64,000 nucleotides of DNA from Halalkalibaculum roseum. Lineage in GTDB: Bacteria; Bacteroidota; Rhodothermia; Balneolales; Balneolaceae. The stretch lies in the NCBI RefSeq assembly GCF_011059145.1, contig NZ_JAALLT010000001.1:293250-357249 (forward strand), written 5' to 3'. Within the stretch, counting starts at the first letter, position 1. Every line of letters begins with the position of its first letter. The notes below the pieces were generated by a model. It was not told where the DNA came from and ran no database searches. It saw only the letters and a program-made list of their open reading frames with translations. Of the stretch, positions 27,329-36,387 are shown piece after piece. The position numbers and the translations under genes are program-made.

Positions 27329-27736
27329 GTGATTCAAAGAATACAATCTGTTTTTTTACTTCTGGCTTCCGTTCTGAACGGAAGCGTCTTCTTTAATGCC
27401 CTTTACAGTCATTCCATGGATGACCCGCAGGCGTGGATCGGCATCGGTTTCGCTATCACCCTCACACTTGCATTACTGGCACCTTTAGGTTGTATCGCCT
27501 TGTATAAAAACAGGGAAAACCAGGTGAAATGGGTGACCCGTACGATGATCCTGCAAGTGATAGTTCTCGGGTATGGTTTGGGTATATTTATTTCATTGGG
27601 TGGATTCGGGTCCTTTTTATGGGATGAAGCCATTGGTATCGGGATGCTGGTAATAGCCCTTCTATCTCAGATTTATGCACGTAAAAAGATCAAAGATGAT
27701 ATCGAGCTGGTAAAATCAATGGACCGCATCCGGTAA
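27329..27736 (+). CDS. DUF4293 family membrane protein
   Basis: 135 residues with a GTG start. The N-terminus MIQRIQSVFLLLASVLN is the family hallmark, and four hydrophobic helices fill the rest before a basic C-terminus. DUF4293 is known mainly from Bacteroidetes and has no assigned function. It lies 25 bases before an EamA gene on the same strand. Confidence 0.8.
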   Translation: MIQRIQSVFLLLASVLNGSVFFNALYSHSMDDPQAWIGIGFAITLTLALLAPLGCIALYKNRENQVKWVTRTMILQVIVLGYGLGIFISLGGFGSFLWDEAIGIGMLVIALLSQIYARKKIKDDIELVKSMDRIR

Positions 27737-27761
27737 TTTTTCAGACCTCTAAAAGCAACTG

Positions 27762-28670
27762 ATGGCGCAGGATTATCCAAAAAGCAAGGTATTGGCGGCT
27801 CTTGCAGCCGGTCTTGTCGCTTTTGGTTTCGCACCTATCCTTGTTCGAACCACACCGGAAACGCCCGCACTGGTACTGGCAAGTTACCGAACGGTTCTGG
27901 CTGTGTTGATGCTGCTGCCCTACTGGCTTTACAAACGAAATAAGAACAGGGCTGCAACAGCCGCCAAGCAAAAAGAGCGTTTAATGATCGCTCTTGCAGG
28001 CGTCTGCCTGGGGCTACACTTCGCCTGCTGGATTTCTTCGCTATACTTCACTTCGGTGGCATCGGCATCCGTGCTGGTAACGGTGCACCCGGTCATACTT
28101 ATCCTGGTTGAGAGGCTATGGTTCAAGCGTTCGTTTGCCCGAACAACCTGGATTGGGGTATTTTTAGCATTTGCGGGATCCGTGATGCTCGGGATCTCCG
28201 ACAGCCAGATTGAGCAGGATTTTTCAAATCCACTGCTGGGCAATGCCCTGGCCTTATCTGCCGCACTGATTTTTGTGGTCTACTTGATGATAGGGCAACG
28301 GATACGTCAGAAACGAGAGTGGGTTGATTACGTTTTCCCCGTCTACTTTTATACTGCTATTACCTGTGTGAGCCTCGCATTGGCATTTGGCGATGACTTG
28401 CTGGATATTTCCGCAGTCGGTTTTGCCGCAGGGGTAGGACTCGCTTTTGGTCCGCAGATACTGGGTCACGGATCCATGAATTTTGCAGTTAAATATGTGT
28501 CACCAACCTTATTATCTACACTTATCCTTGTAGAACCGCTTTTTGCATCAGTGTTGGCCTTTTTTCTCTTCAGTGAGCTGCCGCCTGTCGGCTCTATGGT
28601 TGCCATGGCCATAATTTTAACGGGCATCGGCCTAACCTGGAAACGAAAGTCCCGTGAAAAAAGTAGTTAA
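27762..28670 (+). CDS. EamA/DMT-family membrane transporter
   Basis: 302 residues and ten predicted helices in two EamA repeats (LAALAAGLVAFGFAPILVRT at the start, PVGSMVAMAIILTGIGLTW at the end). It is an inner-membrane exporter of unknown metabolite, similar in layout to the gene at 19094-20059 but clearly divergent from it. It probably shares a transcript with the DUF4293 gene. Confidence 0.85.
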   Translation: MAQDYPKSKVLAALAAGLVAFGFAPILVRTTPETPALVLASYRTVLAVLMLLPYWLYKRNKNRAATAAKQKERLMIALAGVCLGLHFACWISSLYFTSVASASVLVTVHPVILILVERLWFKRSFARTTWIGVFLAFAGSVMLGISDSQIEQDFSNPLLGNALALSAALIFVVYLMIGQRIRQKREWVDYVFPVYFYTAITCVSLALAFGDDLLDISAVGFAAGVGLAFGPQILGHGSMNFAVKYVSPTLLSTLILVEPLFASVLAFFLFSELPPVGSMVAMAIILTGIGLTWKRKSREKSS

Positions 28671-28737
28671 ATTCAGGCTGTAGCATCATTATGGTATACG
28701 ATTTCTATAATATATCCGCTATGTTTACGCGCTAATT

Positions 28738-31185
28738 ATGAAACCATTACAGCAGTATATGAAACTGAATAAATTCATTGTACTTACTTTCATTGTGGTA
28801 TTAGCCGCTTTTAGTCAGGCCCTTTCGCAGACTATTAAAGTGATTGATGAAACAACGCTTCAGCCCGTGGACAATGTGTATATTTTTAATGAAAAGCAGA
28901 ATACGACAGCCGTAACGAATCAGAATGGAGAGGCGGATATCAGTAAGTTCAATGAGTCCGATTACCTGATTTTTCAGCATCCTTCCTTCAAGCGAAAAGC
29001 ATTGGCCTATCAAACCATAAGGGAAGCTGATTTTCTGGTAAAGCTGACCGAGCGGTCGGTGATAATGGAGGAAATTTACGTTTCTGCCAGCAAGCGGGAG
29101 CAAAACCAAACAGAAATACCTCAAAAGATTACGCAGATCAGTGAAGAACAGGTCCGGTTTTCGAATCCCCAGACCTCGGCAGATCTGCTTCAGGCTTCAG
29201 GGAAGGTATTTGTACAGAAAAGTCAGATGGGTGGCGGAAGTCCTATGATACGCGGTTTCGCAGCAAATTCGGTGATGATAGCCGTTGACGGAGTGCGCAT
29301 GAATAATGCGATATTCAGAAGCGGAAATCTTCAGAACGTGATTTCACTCGACCCCAATGCGGTGCAAAATACCGAAGTTATCTTTGGACCCGGGTCTATC
29401 ATTTATGGTAGTGATGCTTTGGGGGGTGTTATGAATTTTCAGACAACAGATCCCGAGCTATCATTTGCACCTGATGAGACTAATGTAAGGTCCGGCATGC
29501 TTGCAAGATATGCCTCTGCAAATAATGAACGGGCCATTCACGGTGGTGCCAATGTAGGCTATGAAAAGTGGGGTTCCTTTACCAGTATTACCTATACCGA
29601 TTTTGATGATATGCGATCAGGCGGGAACTTCTACGACGACTATCCCAATTTCGGGAAACGCACTGAATATGTAATTCGCGAAAACGATGTAGATCAGGTA
29701 GTGGAAAACAGCGATGTAACCCTGCAGCGTCCCTCAGGTTATGAGCAGCTGAATCTAATGCAAAAGCTGCGATTTAAGCCTTCACCGACCTGGGATGTTA
29801 ACTATGGGTTTCATTATGCCACAACCAACGATATCCCGCGGTATGATCGCCTCATAGAGAGAGAAAACGGTGATACCGGTCAGTTCGAGAATGCTGAGTG
29901 GTATTACGGACCACAGATCTGGATGATGAATGCCCTTGAGGTAGACTACTTTTCCGAAACATCTTTTTATGATAAGGTGAGCAGCGTCTTTTCCTACCAG
30001 TGGTTCCAGGAAAGCAGAAATGATCGCAAATTTCAGGAAGACGAGCTGAGGAACCGGGAAGAGAATGTAAATGTAGTGACGACCAACATAGATTTCGACA
30101 AAAACTGGGGGGAGAGCAAGCAGTTGTATTACGGTGTAGAGGGTATTTATAACTATGTTGATTCAGAAGCCTTCTCCCGGAATATTGAAACAGGTAGCAC
30201 CTTTGCCGAGGCAACCCGCTATCCCGACGGCGGAAGTGATTACACCCAGCTTGCCGCTTATGCCAAGTATAGGATGGATCTTTCTTCAAATATTACGGCC
30301 GTATCCGGACTGCGATACAGCCACGTTTTTTTGAAATCAAAGTTCAACAGCACGCAATTTTACGATTTTCCTTTCGAAGAGATAGCCATCAATACCGGTG
30401 CAGTGAGCGGAAGCATCGGATTTACCTGGCGTCCGGTGCAAGGTCTTCAGTTTAACCTTAACGGGTCAACAGGATTTCGTGCACCTAATGTGGATGATGC
30501 CGCCAAGGTCTTCGATTCGGAACCGGGTACGGTGGTAGTGCCCAACGAAAATCTGGAGTCTGAGTATTCATACAACCTGGACTTCGCCCTGATCAAAACC
30601 TTTTCAGATATAGCCCGTTTGGAAGTCAACACATTTTATACCTGGCTGGAAGATGCCATGGTTCGCAGGGATTTCCAGTTTAACGGGCAGGAACAGATTC
30701 TGTATGACGGGGAACTCAGTGATGTTGAGGCTGTCGTCAATGCCGGAAGAGCGTATGTGTATGGGGCAAGTGCTTCGCTGGGCATTGAGGTTGGCACTCA
30801 CCTGGCTTTTGATTCCAACGTGACAATCACCGAAGGTAAAGACCTTTCGAGTGATGAACCGTTGAGACATGTGGCACCATTGTTTGGTAAAGCCGGCTTC
30901 ACCTATAAGGCAGAAAAGATACGCATTGAAGCCTACACAGAGTTTAACGGTGAAAAGGATATTTCCGACTTTTCTCCATCTGAACAGAGCAAAACACACC
31001 TCTACACCGAAGATGGGTCCCCTTCCTGGGCGACATTGAATATAAAATCCTCCTACCAGCTCAACGAAACATTTCAGGTCAATGCGGGCATTGAGAACAT
31101 CCTGGACAAGCACTACAGGCCTTATTCTTCGGGAATCAGTGCGGCCGGGAGAAATGTTGTCATTGCTTTGCGTGCCACACTCTAA
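28738..31185 (+). CDS. TonB-dependent receptor, hemoglobin/heme type
   Basis: 815 residues. A signal peptide ends near SQALSQ; a short CarboxypepD_reg-like domain follows (about 32-100); then comes a plug with MIRGFAANSVMIAVDGVRMN and the LGGVMNF turn, and a 22-strand barrel. Within the barrel, GFRAPNVDD and VPNENL correspond to the FRAP and NPNL boxes of heme receptors such as HmuR/HemR. The His between those boxes in several heme receptors is not seen here. The last residues are VIALRATL; the usual terminal aromatic is missing. It probably takes up heme or an iron complex. No hemophore, TonB/ExbBD or heme-export gene is adjacent. Confidence 0.85.
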   Translation: MKPLQQYMKLNKFIVLTFIVVLAAFSQALSQTIKVIDETTLQPVDNVYIFNEKQNTTAVTNQNGEADISKFNESDYLIFQHPSFKRKALAYQTIREADFLVKLTERSVIMEEIYVSASKREQNQTEIPQKITQISEEQVRFSNPQTSADLLQASGKVFVQKSQMGGGSPMIRGFAANSVMIAVDGVRMNNAIFRSGNLQNVISLDPNAVQNTEVIFGPGSIIYGSDALGGVMNFQTTDPELSFAPDETNVRSGMLARYASANNERAIHGGANVGYEKWGSFTSITYTDFDDMRSGGNFYDDYPNFGKRTEYVIRENDVDQVVENSDVTLQRPSGYEQLNLMQKLRFKPSPTWDVNYGFHYATTNDIPRYDRLIERENGDTGQFENAEWYYGPQIWMMNALEVDYFSETSFYDKVSSVFSYQWFQESRNDRKFQEDELRNREENVNVVTTNIDFDKNWGESKQLYYGVEGIYNYVDSEAFSRNIETGSTFAEATRYPDGGSDYTQLAAYAKYRMDLSSNITAVSGLRYSHVFLKSKFNSTQFYDFPFEEIAINTGAVSGSIGFTWRPVQGLQFNLNGSTGFRAPNVDDAAKVFDSEPGTVVVPNENLESEYSYNLDFALIKTFSDIARLEVNTFYTWLEDAMVRRDFQFNGQEQILYDGELSDVEAVVNAGRAYVYGASASLGIEVGTHLAFDSNVTITEGKDLSSDEPLRHVAPLFGKAGFTYKAEKIRIEAYTEFNGEKDISDFSPSEQSKTHLYTEDGSPSWATLNIKSSYQLNETFQVNAGIENILDKHYRPYSSGISAAGRNVVIALRATL

Positions 31186-31504
31186 GAGTTAATTGAGTAA
31201 CATTTCTCTTTTTCATTCGTATTTAAGGTAGTTTGATACCGGTAAACGTTAATATTTCAAATTTGCTTATAAGTTGGATTTGTATTGGTTACTTTGGGTC
31301 CAAACGAAAATGACTTTTAGGGTGTTTAACGGATTAAAATCAAGCAGTTAACAAGATGCTTACAAACATTAAATACTTCTTAAAAATCTAGAAGTTAGAG
31401 CAAATATGCCTAGTTTAAGAGCAATACTTTTTCGGTGTTTTAGGCATTACTTGTAAGGGTTAGTACAGGTAATCGCTCTCTTATTTTTAACGAATTCGTA
31501 GTGC
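31186..31504. other. A+T-rich intergenic stretch
   Basis: About 320 bases between the TonB receptor and the transglycosylase gene. No open frame of coding quality, no clear hairpin with a T-run, and no RNA gene that I recognise. It probably holds the promoter of the downstream gene; no confident promoter box was found. Confidence 0.5.
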
Positions 31505-33028
31505 ATGTACGAAAAATTCAACAATTACAGGTACCCTGCTTTTTTGGGTATTCTCATGATTGTCTTTTCACTTAGCGCCTGCATCAACAAGGGAGATGTC
31601 GACCGTTTTGTAGATGAAATTAATGACAAGGGATTGGATGTGTCGGTCAAAGAACCGGTAGACCGCAACTTTGCGGACATCAAAAACAGTGGAACCCTCC
31701 GTATGATCACCCGCTACAGCTCCAATACCTATTTTCTTCATCAGGGGATTGAATGGGGCTTTGAATACGAACTCGTGAATGAGTTTGCCAAGGAGAATGA
31801 TCTTGCCCTAGATATATTGGTGGTCGGTCCTGATGAAAATCCTTACGATATGCTGAACAGCGGCGAGGGTGATATCATTGCTGCCAACTATACCATCACC
31901 CCTGAGAGAGACAAATATGTCGATTTTACCAGGGCATATAATATAGTGGACCAACTGCTAATCTACTCGGAAAGCATTGAAGATCCTCCCAAGACTCTAG
32001 AAGAACATGCCCAGCGTGAGATCCCTATTACGGTACGCAGGAACAGTTCCTATTATTATCGGCTGCGTGAGCTGCAGAAGAAAATAGACGGGCTTAAGAT
32101 TAATATGGTAGCTAATGACAAGGATACAGAATCGTTACTGTTTGATGTGTCCAACGGAGACATCGAGGCGACCGTTGCAGATGACAATATTTACCAGGCC
32201 TCGAGCAAATATATGTCCGGACTGGTTCAGGGCCCAACTGTTTCTGAAAGTGATACCATAGCATGGGCGATCAGGGATAATGCCCCGGAGCTCAAAACCC
32301 AGCTCAACAGGTTTCTGTACAAACATTTTCGCTTTGGTGGAGATGATGGCACCGTGAAACGTTCCACCTTTTTGAATATACTGCGTAAACGGTATTTCGA
32401 AGAGGGTCCTCAAATTGCCGAATACTATAATCCGGAAACCAAGATTGAGAGGTCGGGTGTAATTTCACCTTATGATGATATGATCAGGAGCCTTTCCGAC
32501 TCCGCAGGTGTTGACTGGCTAATGATTACCTCCATGGTTGCCCAGGAGACAAAGTTTAATCCCGAATCGGAAAGCTGGGCAGGAGCTATCGGCTTGATGC
32601 AGGTTATGCCGCGCTTTTCGGAAGTGGAAAACAAAAAGATGCTTTATGATGAAGAGACCAATCTGCGAGAAGGTATCAGGATTATTACGGAACATTTGAA
32701 ACACTATTCTTACATGGATTCTACCAATCAGTGGGCTTTCGCACTGGCGACCTATAACGCCGGTCCGGGGCATGTCGCTGATGCAAGAAGGCTGGCTATT
32801 GATCAGAATAAAAATCCCAATGAATGGGAGAACGCTTCTGATGCCCTATTGAAACTAATGCAGCGAAAGTATTATAAAGATGCCCGTTATGGGTTCTGCC
32901 GGGGAATTGAAACGGTTCGATACGTGAAGGAGGTGCTGAATCGTCACCGAACCTATGAGAGCATTCTGGCAGCTTCCGATTCCGGTAAGCAGAAGAAGTT
33001 GCCGGGCGTGATCGGTATCTTTAATTGA
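31505..33028 (+). CDS. MltF-type lytic transglycosylase lipoprotein
   Basis: 507 residues. The lipoprotein signal has lipobox LSAC. An SBP_bac_3-like domain (about 55-290, opening SGTLRMITRYSSNTYFLHQG) is followed by a lytic transglycosylase (SLT) domain (about 320-460), where E348 in VAQETKFNPESESWAGAIGL is the expected catalytic Glu, with GLMQVMPR and ATYNAGPGHV after it. It cleaves the glycan strands of peptidoglycan at the outer membrane. The amino-acid-binding-like domain is a regulator in MltF. Its 3' end overlaps the converging PP2C gene by eight bases. Confidence 0.9.
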   Translation: MYEKFNNYRYPAFLGILMIVFSLSACINKGDVDRFVDEINDKGLDVSVKEPVDRNFADIKNSGTLRMITRYSSNTYFLHQGIEWGFEYELVNEFAKENDLALDILVVGPDENPYDMLNSGEGDIIAANYTITPERDKYVDFTRAYNIVDQLLIYSESIEDPPKTLEEHAQREIPITVRRNSSYYYRLRELQKKIDGLKINMVANDKDTESLLFDVSNGDIEATVADDNIYQASSKYMSGLVQGPTVSESDTIAWAIRDNAPELKTQLNRFLYKHFRFGGDDGTVKRSTFLNILRKRYFEEGPQIAEYYNPETKIERSGVISPYDDMIRSLSDSAGVDWLMITSMVAQETKFNPESESWAGAIGLMQVMPRFSEVENKKMLYDEETNLREGIRIITEHLKHYSYMDSTNQWAFALATYNAGPGHVADARRLAIDQNKNPNEWENASDALLKLMQRKYYKDARYGFCRGIETVRYVKEVLNRHRTYESILAASDSGKQKKLPGVIGIFN

Positions 33029-34754
33029 CCTTCAATACAACCAGGGTAATGTCATCATACTGAATGTTGTTGGCGAACCGGTTGACATCCGCTACAATGG
33101 CATCTTGCACTTCTTTAGCGCTGCCGCCCCTGTTCTTTTTAATACATTTGATCAGGCGTTCATCTCCATACTCTTCTGTCTCGTCGGCGTTCATAGCTTC
33201 AGTCACTCCATCGGTAAAGAAGACCAGCAGATCACCGCTTTCGAGTTGTATGTTTGATTCCGTGTAGGGACTCATTGTTTCCATAGCACCGAGTATCAAA
33301 CCTCCCTCTTCCAAAAGCTCTATTTCCTCACTGCCATTCTTCAGATAAATGGGCGGATTGTGACCTGCATTGACATATTTAAAGGTAGATTCTTTAGGAT
33401 CAAAAAGACCCCAGAAAAAGGTAATAAACTTGTCGCTCGGAGTGTTCTGGTAAATGATGTCGTTCATCCTACCGGAAGCCTCTCCAAGCGTAATATCGAT
33501 AGGAAGCAACACGTGCAACATCGACTGCAGGTTGGCCATAAGTAGTGAAGCAGGGATCCCTTTGCCGGTAACGTCCCCTATGGCTACAAGCAGGTTGCCG
33601 CTGGGAGTCTCCAGAATGTCATAGTAATCACCGCCTACCTGGTAAGATGAGATATTGGTGGCTGCAATATCCAGCTTATCGCTGGAGGGTATGGGATCAG
33701 GAAGTAATCCGCGCTGTATGGATTTGGCAATGGTCAGTTCTTCCTCAAGCCGTTCTTTTTCAATACGTTCTTCCAGCAAGTAGGTTTTCTGTATGGAGAG
33801 CATGGCCAGGTTGCCAAGGGAGCGCAGGAAGTTATAATCAGAGGAGGAATAGCTCTCCTTATTGGCCCTGGCACCTACACCGAAGACCCCGATCTTATCA
33901 TTTTGAAGGCGTAGGCCAATAATTGCTTTGATGCCCTGTTTTTTGAGAAAAGGGATCTCCTCGCCAAGTGAATCATCTACTTCCACCAGGTCTTCTTCAA
34001 GCTCAAAGAGTTTATCAATCTGTTTTTTAGAAAGCTTTTCGTTTATGCCGCTGGTGGTCACCATTTCTCTTACATCTTCGTGCTGCAGGAGGAAAAAGAA
34101 TTTTTGAATGAGCATCTGGCCAAGCATGGCAAACTTGAAGACCCGGATGATCTCATCCCGGTCCACCATCATGTTAAAATCCTTGCTGAGGTCGAACAGG
34201 GTATTCAACTCATAGACCTTGCGGTCGAGCATGCGATTAATGCGCCGCAGTTCGGTGAACATCCGTGAGTTGGCTATAGCCACCGAAGAGATAATGGTCA
34301 GGCTCTCGACAAACTCAATCTCCTGTTCTTTGAGTGGCTGTTTGGTTCCTTTTGATCCCAGGCAGAGAAAACCGATATGATTGTTACTGGTGCGCAGGTT
34401 GAAAAAGATGCACTGCTGGTCACCGTCGATGAGCTCCGGCATCTCAATATCATCGATGCCGCATTGAATTACCGATTGTTGTTTTACCTCTTCGTCCCAT
34501 TCGGGGTCAATGATCTCACCCTCTTTAGGGCAAGCGCGTCCTTTTGATTTGGAAACCAAATAGTTGTCTTCCCCGGGCTGGTATATGATGATCATACCCT
34601 TCGTTACCATCAGTTTCCCCATGGTAATAAGCAGCAGGTTATTGAGCACAAAGTCCATGTCCTGCGACTCAATGAGCATGCGGGAGGTCTCCAGAAGCGT
34701 ACGCAATTCAAAACGAGAGTGCAGGTCTTCTTTATTGGGTGAAGAGTTGCTCAC
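33021..34754 (-). CDS. GAF-PP2C (SpoIIE-type) serine phosphatase, RsbU/RsbP-like
   Basis: 577 residues with a GTG start. One or two GAF domains occupy about 20-330 (GLRLQNDKIGVFGVGARANK is in the second), then a coiled-coil link (EERIEKERLEEELTIAKSIQ), then a PP2C_2 domain from about 350. The metal sites are VGGDYYDI, IGDVTGKGIPASLLMA, VFFTDGVTEAMN and YDDITLVVLK. RsbU/P-type enzymes dephosphorylate a STAS protein in partner-switching systems. The gene starts five bases after the HATPase gene and 440 after the STAS gene, so all three form an operon. The GAF part is the likely input for a small molecule or another protein. Confidence 0.9.
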   Translation of the reverse strand: MSNSSPNKEDLHSRFELRTLLETSRMLIESQDMDFVLNNLLLITMGKLMVTKGMIIIYQPGEDNYLVSKSKGRACPKEGEIIDPEWDEEVKQQSVIQCGIDDIEMPELIDGDQQCIFFNLRTSNNHIGFLCLGSKGTKQPLKEQEIEFVESLTIISSVAIANSRMFTELRRINRMLDRKVYELNTLFDLSKDFNMMVDRDEIIRVFKFAMLGQMLIQKFFFLLQHEDVREMVTTSGINEKLSKKQIDKLFELEEDLVEVDDSLGEEIPFLKKQGIKAIIGLRLQNDKIGVFGVGARANKESYSSSDYNFLRSLGNLAMLSIQKTYLLEERIEKERLEEELTIAKSIQRGLLPDPIPSSDKLDIAATNISSYQVGGDYYDILETPSGNLLVAIGDVTGKGIPASLLMANLQSMLHVLLPIDITLGEASGRMNDIIYQNTPSDKFITFFWGLFDPKESTFKYVNAGHNPPIYLKNGSEEIELLEEGGLILGAMETMSPYTESNIQLESGDLLVFFTDGVTEAMNADETEEYGDERLIKCIKKNRGGSAKEVQDAIVADVNRFANNIQYDDITLVVLKVN

Positions 34755-34759
34755 TGCTT

Positions 34760-35182
34760 TTACCGTTTTTTTGTCATGCGAATTTCATTCGTATCGCCGT
34801 CGTTCAAATACTTTACCTCGTCCATCAGCTTTTTGATGAGGTAGACACCTACCCCGCCTCGTTTTTTATTTTTTATCTGCCTGCGTACATCAGGCTCGGA
34901 ATAGTTTGATGGGTCGAAAGACTCTCCAACATCCAGCAGGGAGACCCAGAATTCATCGTCATTACAACCCAATTCGATATCTACAGATTTTTGGTCGTCG
35001 TATTTGTAGGAATGCTTTATAATATTGGTGTAAGCCTCATCCACTGCCAGCCTGATATCAGCAACATCTTGTTTTTTAAATCCATATTCGGTTGCATACT
35101 TGGCTACAAAATCACGCACTTTTGCCAGATGCTTGGTAGAAGCTTCAACCGACATGCTATGTTTTGAATAATTTTTAGACAA
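34760..35182 (-). CDS. RsbW-like serine kinase / anti-sigma factor (HATPase_c_2)
   Basis: 140 residues from a TTG start at 35182. AAGGG precedes it and overlaps the STAS stop codon, and it leaves the beta-strand SKNYSKHSMSVEAS intact. An ATG at 35155 would cut the first strand. The N-box is DEAYTNIIKHSY, with G1 LLDVGESFDPS and G2 KKRGGVGVYLIKKL. RsbW-type proteins bind a sigma factor or another target, and phosphorylate the STAS partner. No sigma factor is encoded nearby, so the target is elsewhere, or another kind of protein. Confidence 0.87.
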   Translation of the reverse strand: MSKNYSKHSMSVEASTKHLAKVRDFVAKYATEYGFKKQDVADIRLAVDEAYTNIIKHSYKYDDQKSVDIELGCNDDEFWVSLLDVGESFDPSNYSEPDVRRQIKNKKRGGVGVYLIKKLMDEVKYLNDGDTNEIRMTKKR

Positions 35183-35192
35183 GACAGTACCC

Positions 35193-35549
35193 TTAGTGAT
35201 TGTCCTTTTCAAATTTTTCGATAGCGTCTTCCTCTGCCTCAAGAATGTCATAAAGGGTGGGGAAACCGAGCAAATCAAATACGTTGTAAACTTTGGAATT
35301 CATGTTGGTAAGCTTGATATCTCCGCCTAGATTTCTGACATCTTCTATATAGGCCATGAAAACCCCTAAACCGGCACTGGCTATGTAATCCAAATCGTCA
35401 CAGTTAACGATAATCTGATGCTTATCCTTGTCGATGAGTGTTTTTAAGGAATTTTCCAACTGAGAGGCAGTATGAGCATCCAATTCTCCGCTAAGCTCGA
35501 GTACATCGTAAGAGTCAACTTGCTTATGGTTAATTTTAAAATTTTTCAT
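35193..35549 (-). CDS. STAS-domain anti-sigma-factor antagonist (RsbV-like)
   Basis: 118 residues. The STAS fold holds the phosphoacceptor region DLDYIASAGLGVF; S58 aligns with the Ser phosphorylated in RsbV/SpoIIAA, although the residue before it is Ala instead of Asp. It is the first gene of the three-gene partner-switch operon and the HATPase gene follows at 10 bases. Unphosphorylated, such proteins capture the RsbW-like kinase and free its target. Confidence 0.9.
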   Translation of the reverse strand: MKNFKINHKQVDSYDVLELSGELDAHTASQLENSLKTLIDKDKHQIIVNCDDLDYIASAGLGVFMAYIEDVRNLGGDIKLTNMNSKVYNVFDLLGFPTLYDILEAEEDAIEKFEKDNH

Positions 35550-35725
35550 CGCTGCGGATTTATTGATTAAAAACGGTTCCTAATGATTTTGGATGATAAA
35601 CATAAAAAAAATTAAGAACATGCTTTCGAGCAAAAAGTTTATCGTAATTAAGCCGTTGTGGGTGTTTCGTGATTTTGATTACAGGATTACGAATATGAGA
35701 GAGGAATGATTCAAAAAAAATAGGA

Positions 35726-35748
35726 CCTCACACGTATCAGGTGTGAGG
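35726..35748 (-). terminator. Orphan Rho-independent terminator on the minus strand
   Basis: CCTCACAC (35726-35733) pairs with GTGTGAGG (35741-35748) across seven bases. Read on the minus strand it runs into TTTTTTTT after a five-base gap. The nearest minus-strand gene upstream ends at 36388, about 640 bases away, so a short unannotated transcript may end here. Confidence 0.65.
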
Positions 35749-35966
35749 CCCTGACTATTCATCAAGAGAGACGCTACTTGAGCGCACTTAAATTTACAAA
35801 ATTACAGAAACATTAAACAACTCTAATTATCATGTTATTAGAATCTTACCGTTAAATGATGTAAAGCGGTCTACCTATCAGAGCTAATCCTCGATAACAT
35901 CTCATTACCGCTAATATCAGTTAGGCACTGTTAGACAACTTATAATGCGGAATTAGATTTGAACCA

Positions 35967-36160
35967 AAATTAAAGTAACAGCACATCTATATATATAACT
36001 GTTTAACCCAATAATATGCCTTCCATCACTTAGATGTTTGGAATTAAGAATTTTATCGGTAAATGCCAGAACATCCCAGATGAGAATAGCCCTAACAATA
36101 TTCTCATTATTGAGATATTACAAGAACCCGATCTTTTGATTAAGATCGGGTTTAATTTTT
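35967..36160 (+). ncRNA. possible small RNA
   Basis: Low-confidence candidate of about 190 bases. TAGATTTG (35954-35961) matches the Bacteroidetes -7 box TAnnTTTG, but I see no convincing -33 box. The stretch ends with a stem-loop (ATGAGAATA 36080-36088 with TATTCTCAT 36099-36107), then the terminator at 36126-36151. No protein frame is supported. It does not look like tmRNA, RNase P or SRP RNA. Confidence 0.22.
36126..36151 (+). terminator. Orphan Rho-independent terminator on the plus strand
   Basis: ACCCGATCTT (36126-36135) pairs perfectly with AAGATCGGGT (36142-36151), loop TTGATT, followed by TTAATTTTTATT. No plus-strand gene ends within 3 kb upstream, which is why a small RNA is suspected. 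Confidence 0.75.
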
Positions 36161-36387
36161 ATTCTGTCCCTTAGTACTAGTGGCGTTTAATGTTTCTTTC
36201 AAATCATGTTTAATCACCTATTTATTGGAATAGTATCTACTCCCGATATAAATAAAAAATGTTCTTAATTGATCTGGCAAGAGTTGAACTCAAACGGCAG
36301 TGAGGGTGAAGGTTGTGAAAATCTCTTATCTAAAATTTAACCTCGGAGGATGTTTAGTCTCTTGGAGACAATTAAGATAAGGTGCTT

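Larger units (their letters stand above)
35550..36387. other. 838-base gene-free region with two good terminator hairpins
   Basis: It lies between two minus-strand genes, the STAS gene and the hydrolase at 36388, and has no supported coding frame. It is A+T-rich with a TATATATATA run near 35985. It holds two intrinsic terminators in opposite directions (35726-35748 on minus, 36126-36151 on plus) and a stem-loop at 36080-36107. The part next to 35550 must contain the partner-switch promoter. The segment 36160-36387 shows nothing I recognise. Confidence 0.5.

Noticed and set aside
35967-36160. tmRNA, RNase P or SRP RNA as explanation for the terminator-ended stretch
   Set aside because: No conserved core of any of them (for example the tmRNA tag frame) is present.
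36280-36310. GAGTTCAACTC-like segment on the minus strand, suggestive of a tRNA T-arm
   Set aside because: The five-base stem does not pair and no acceptor or anticodon arm is found.
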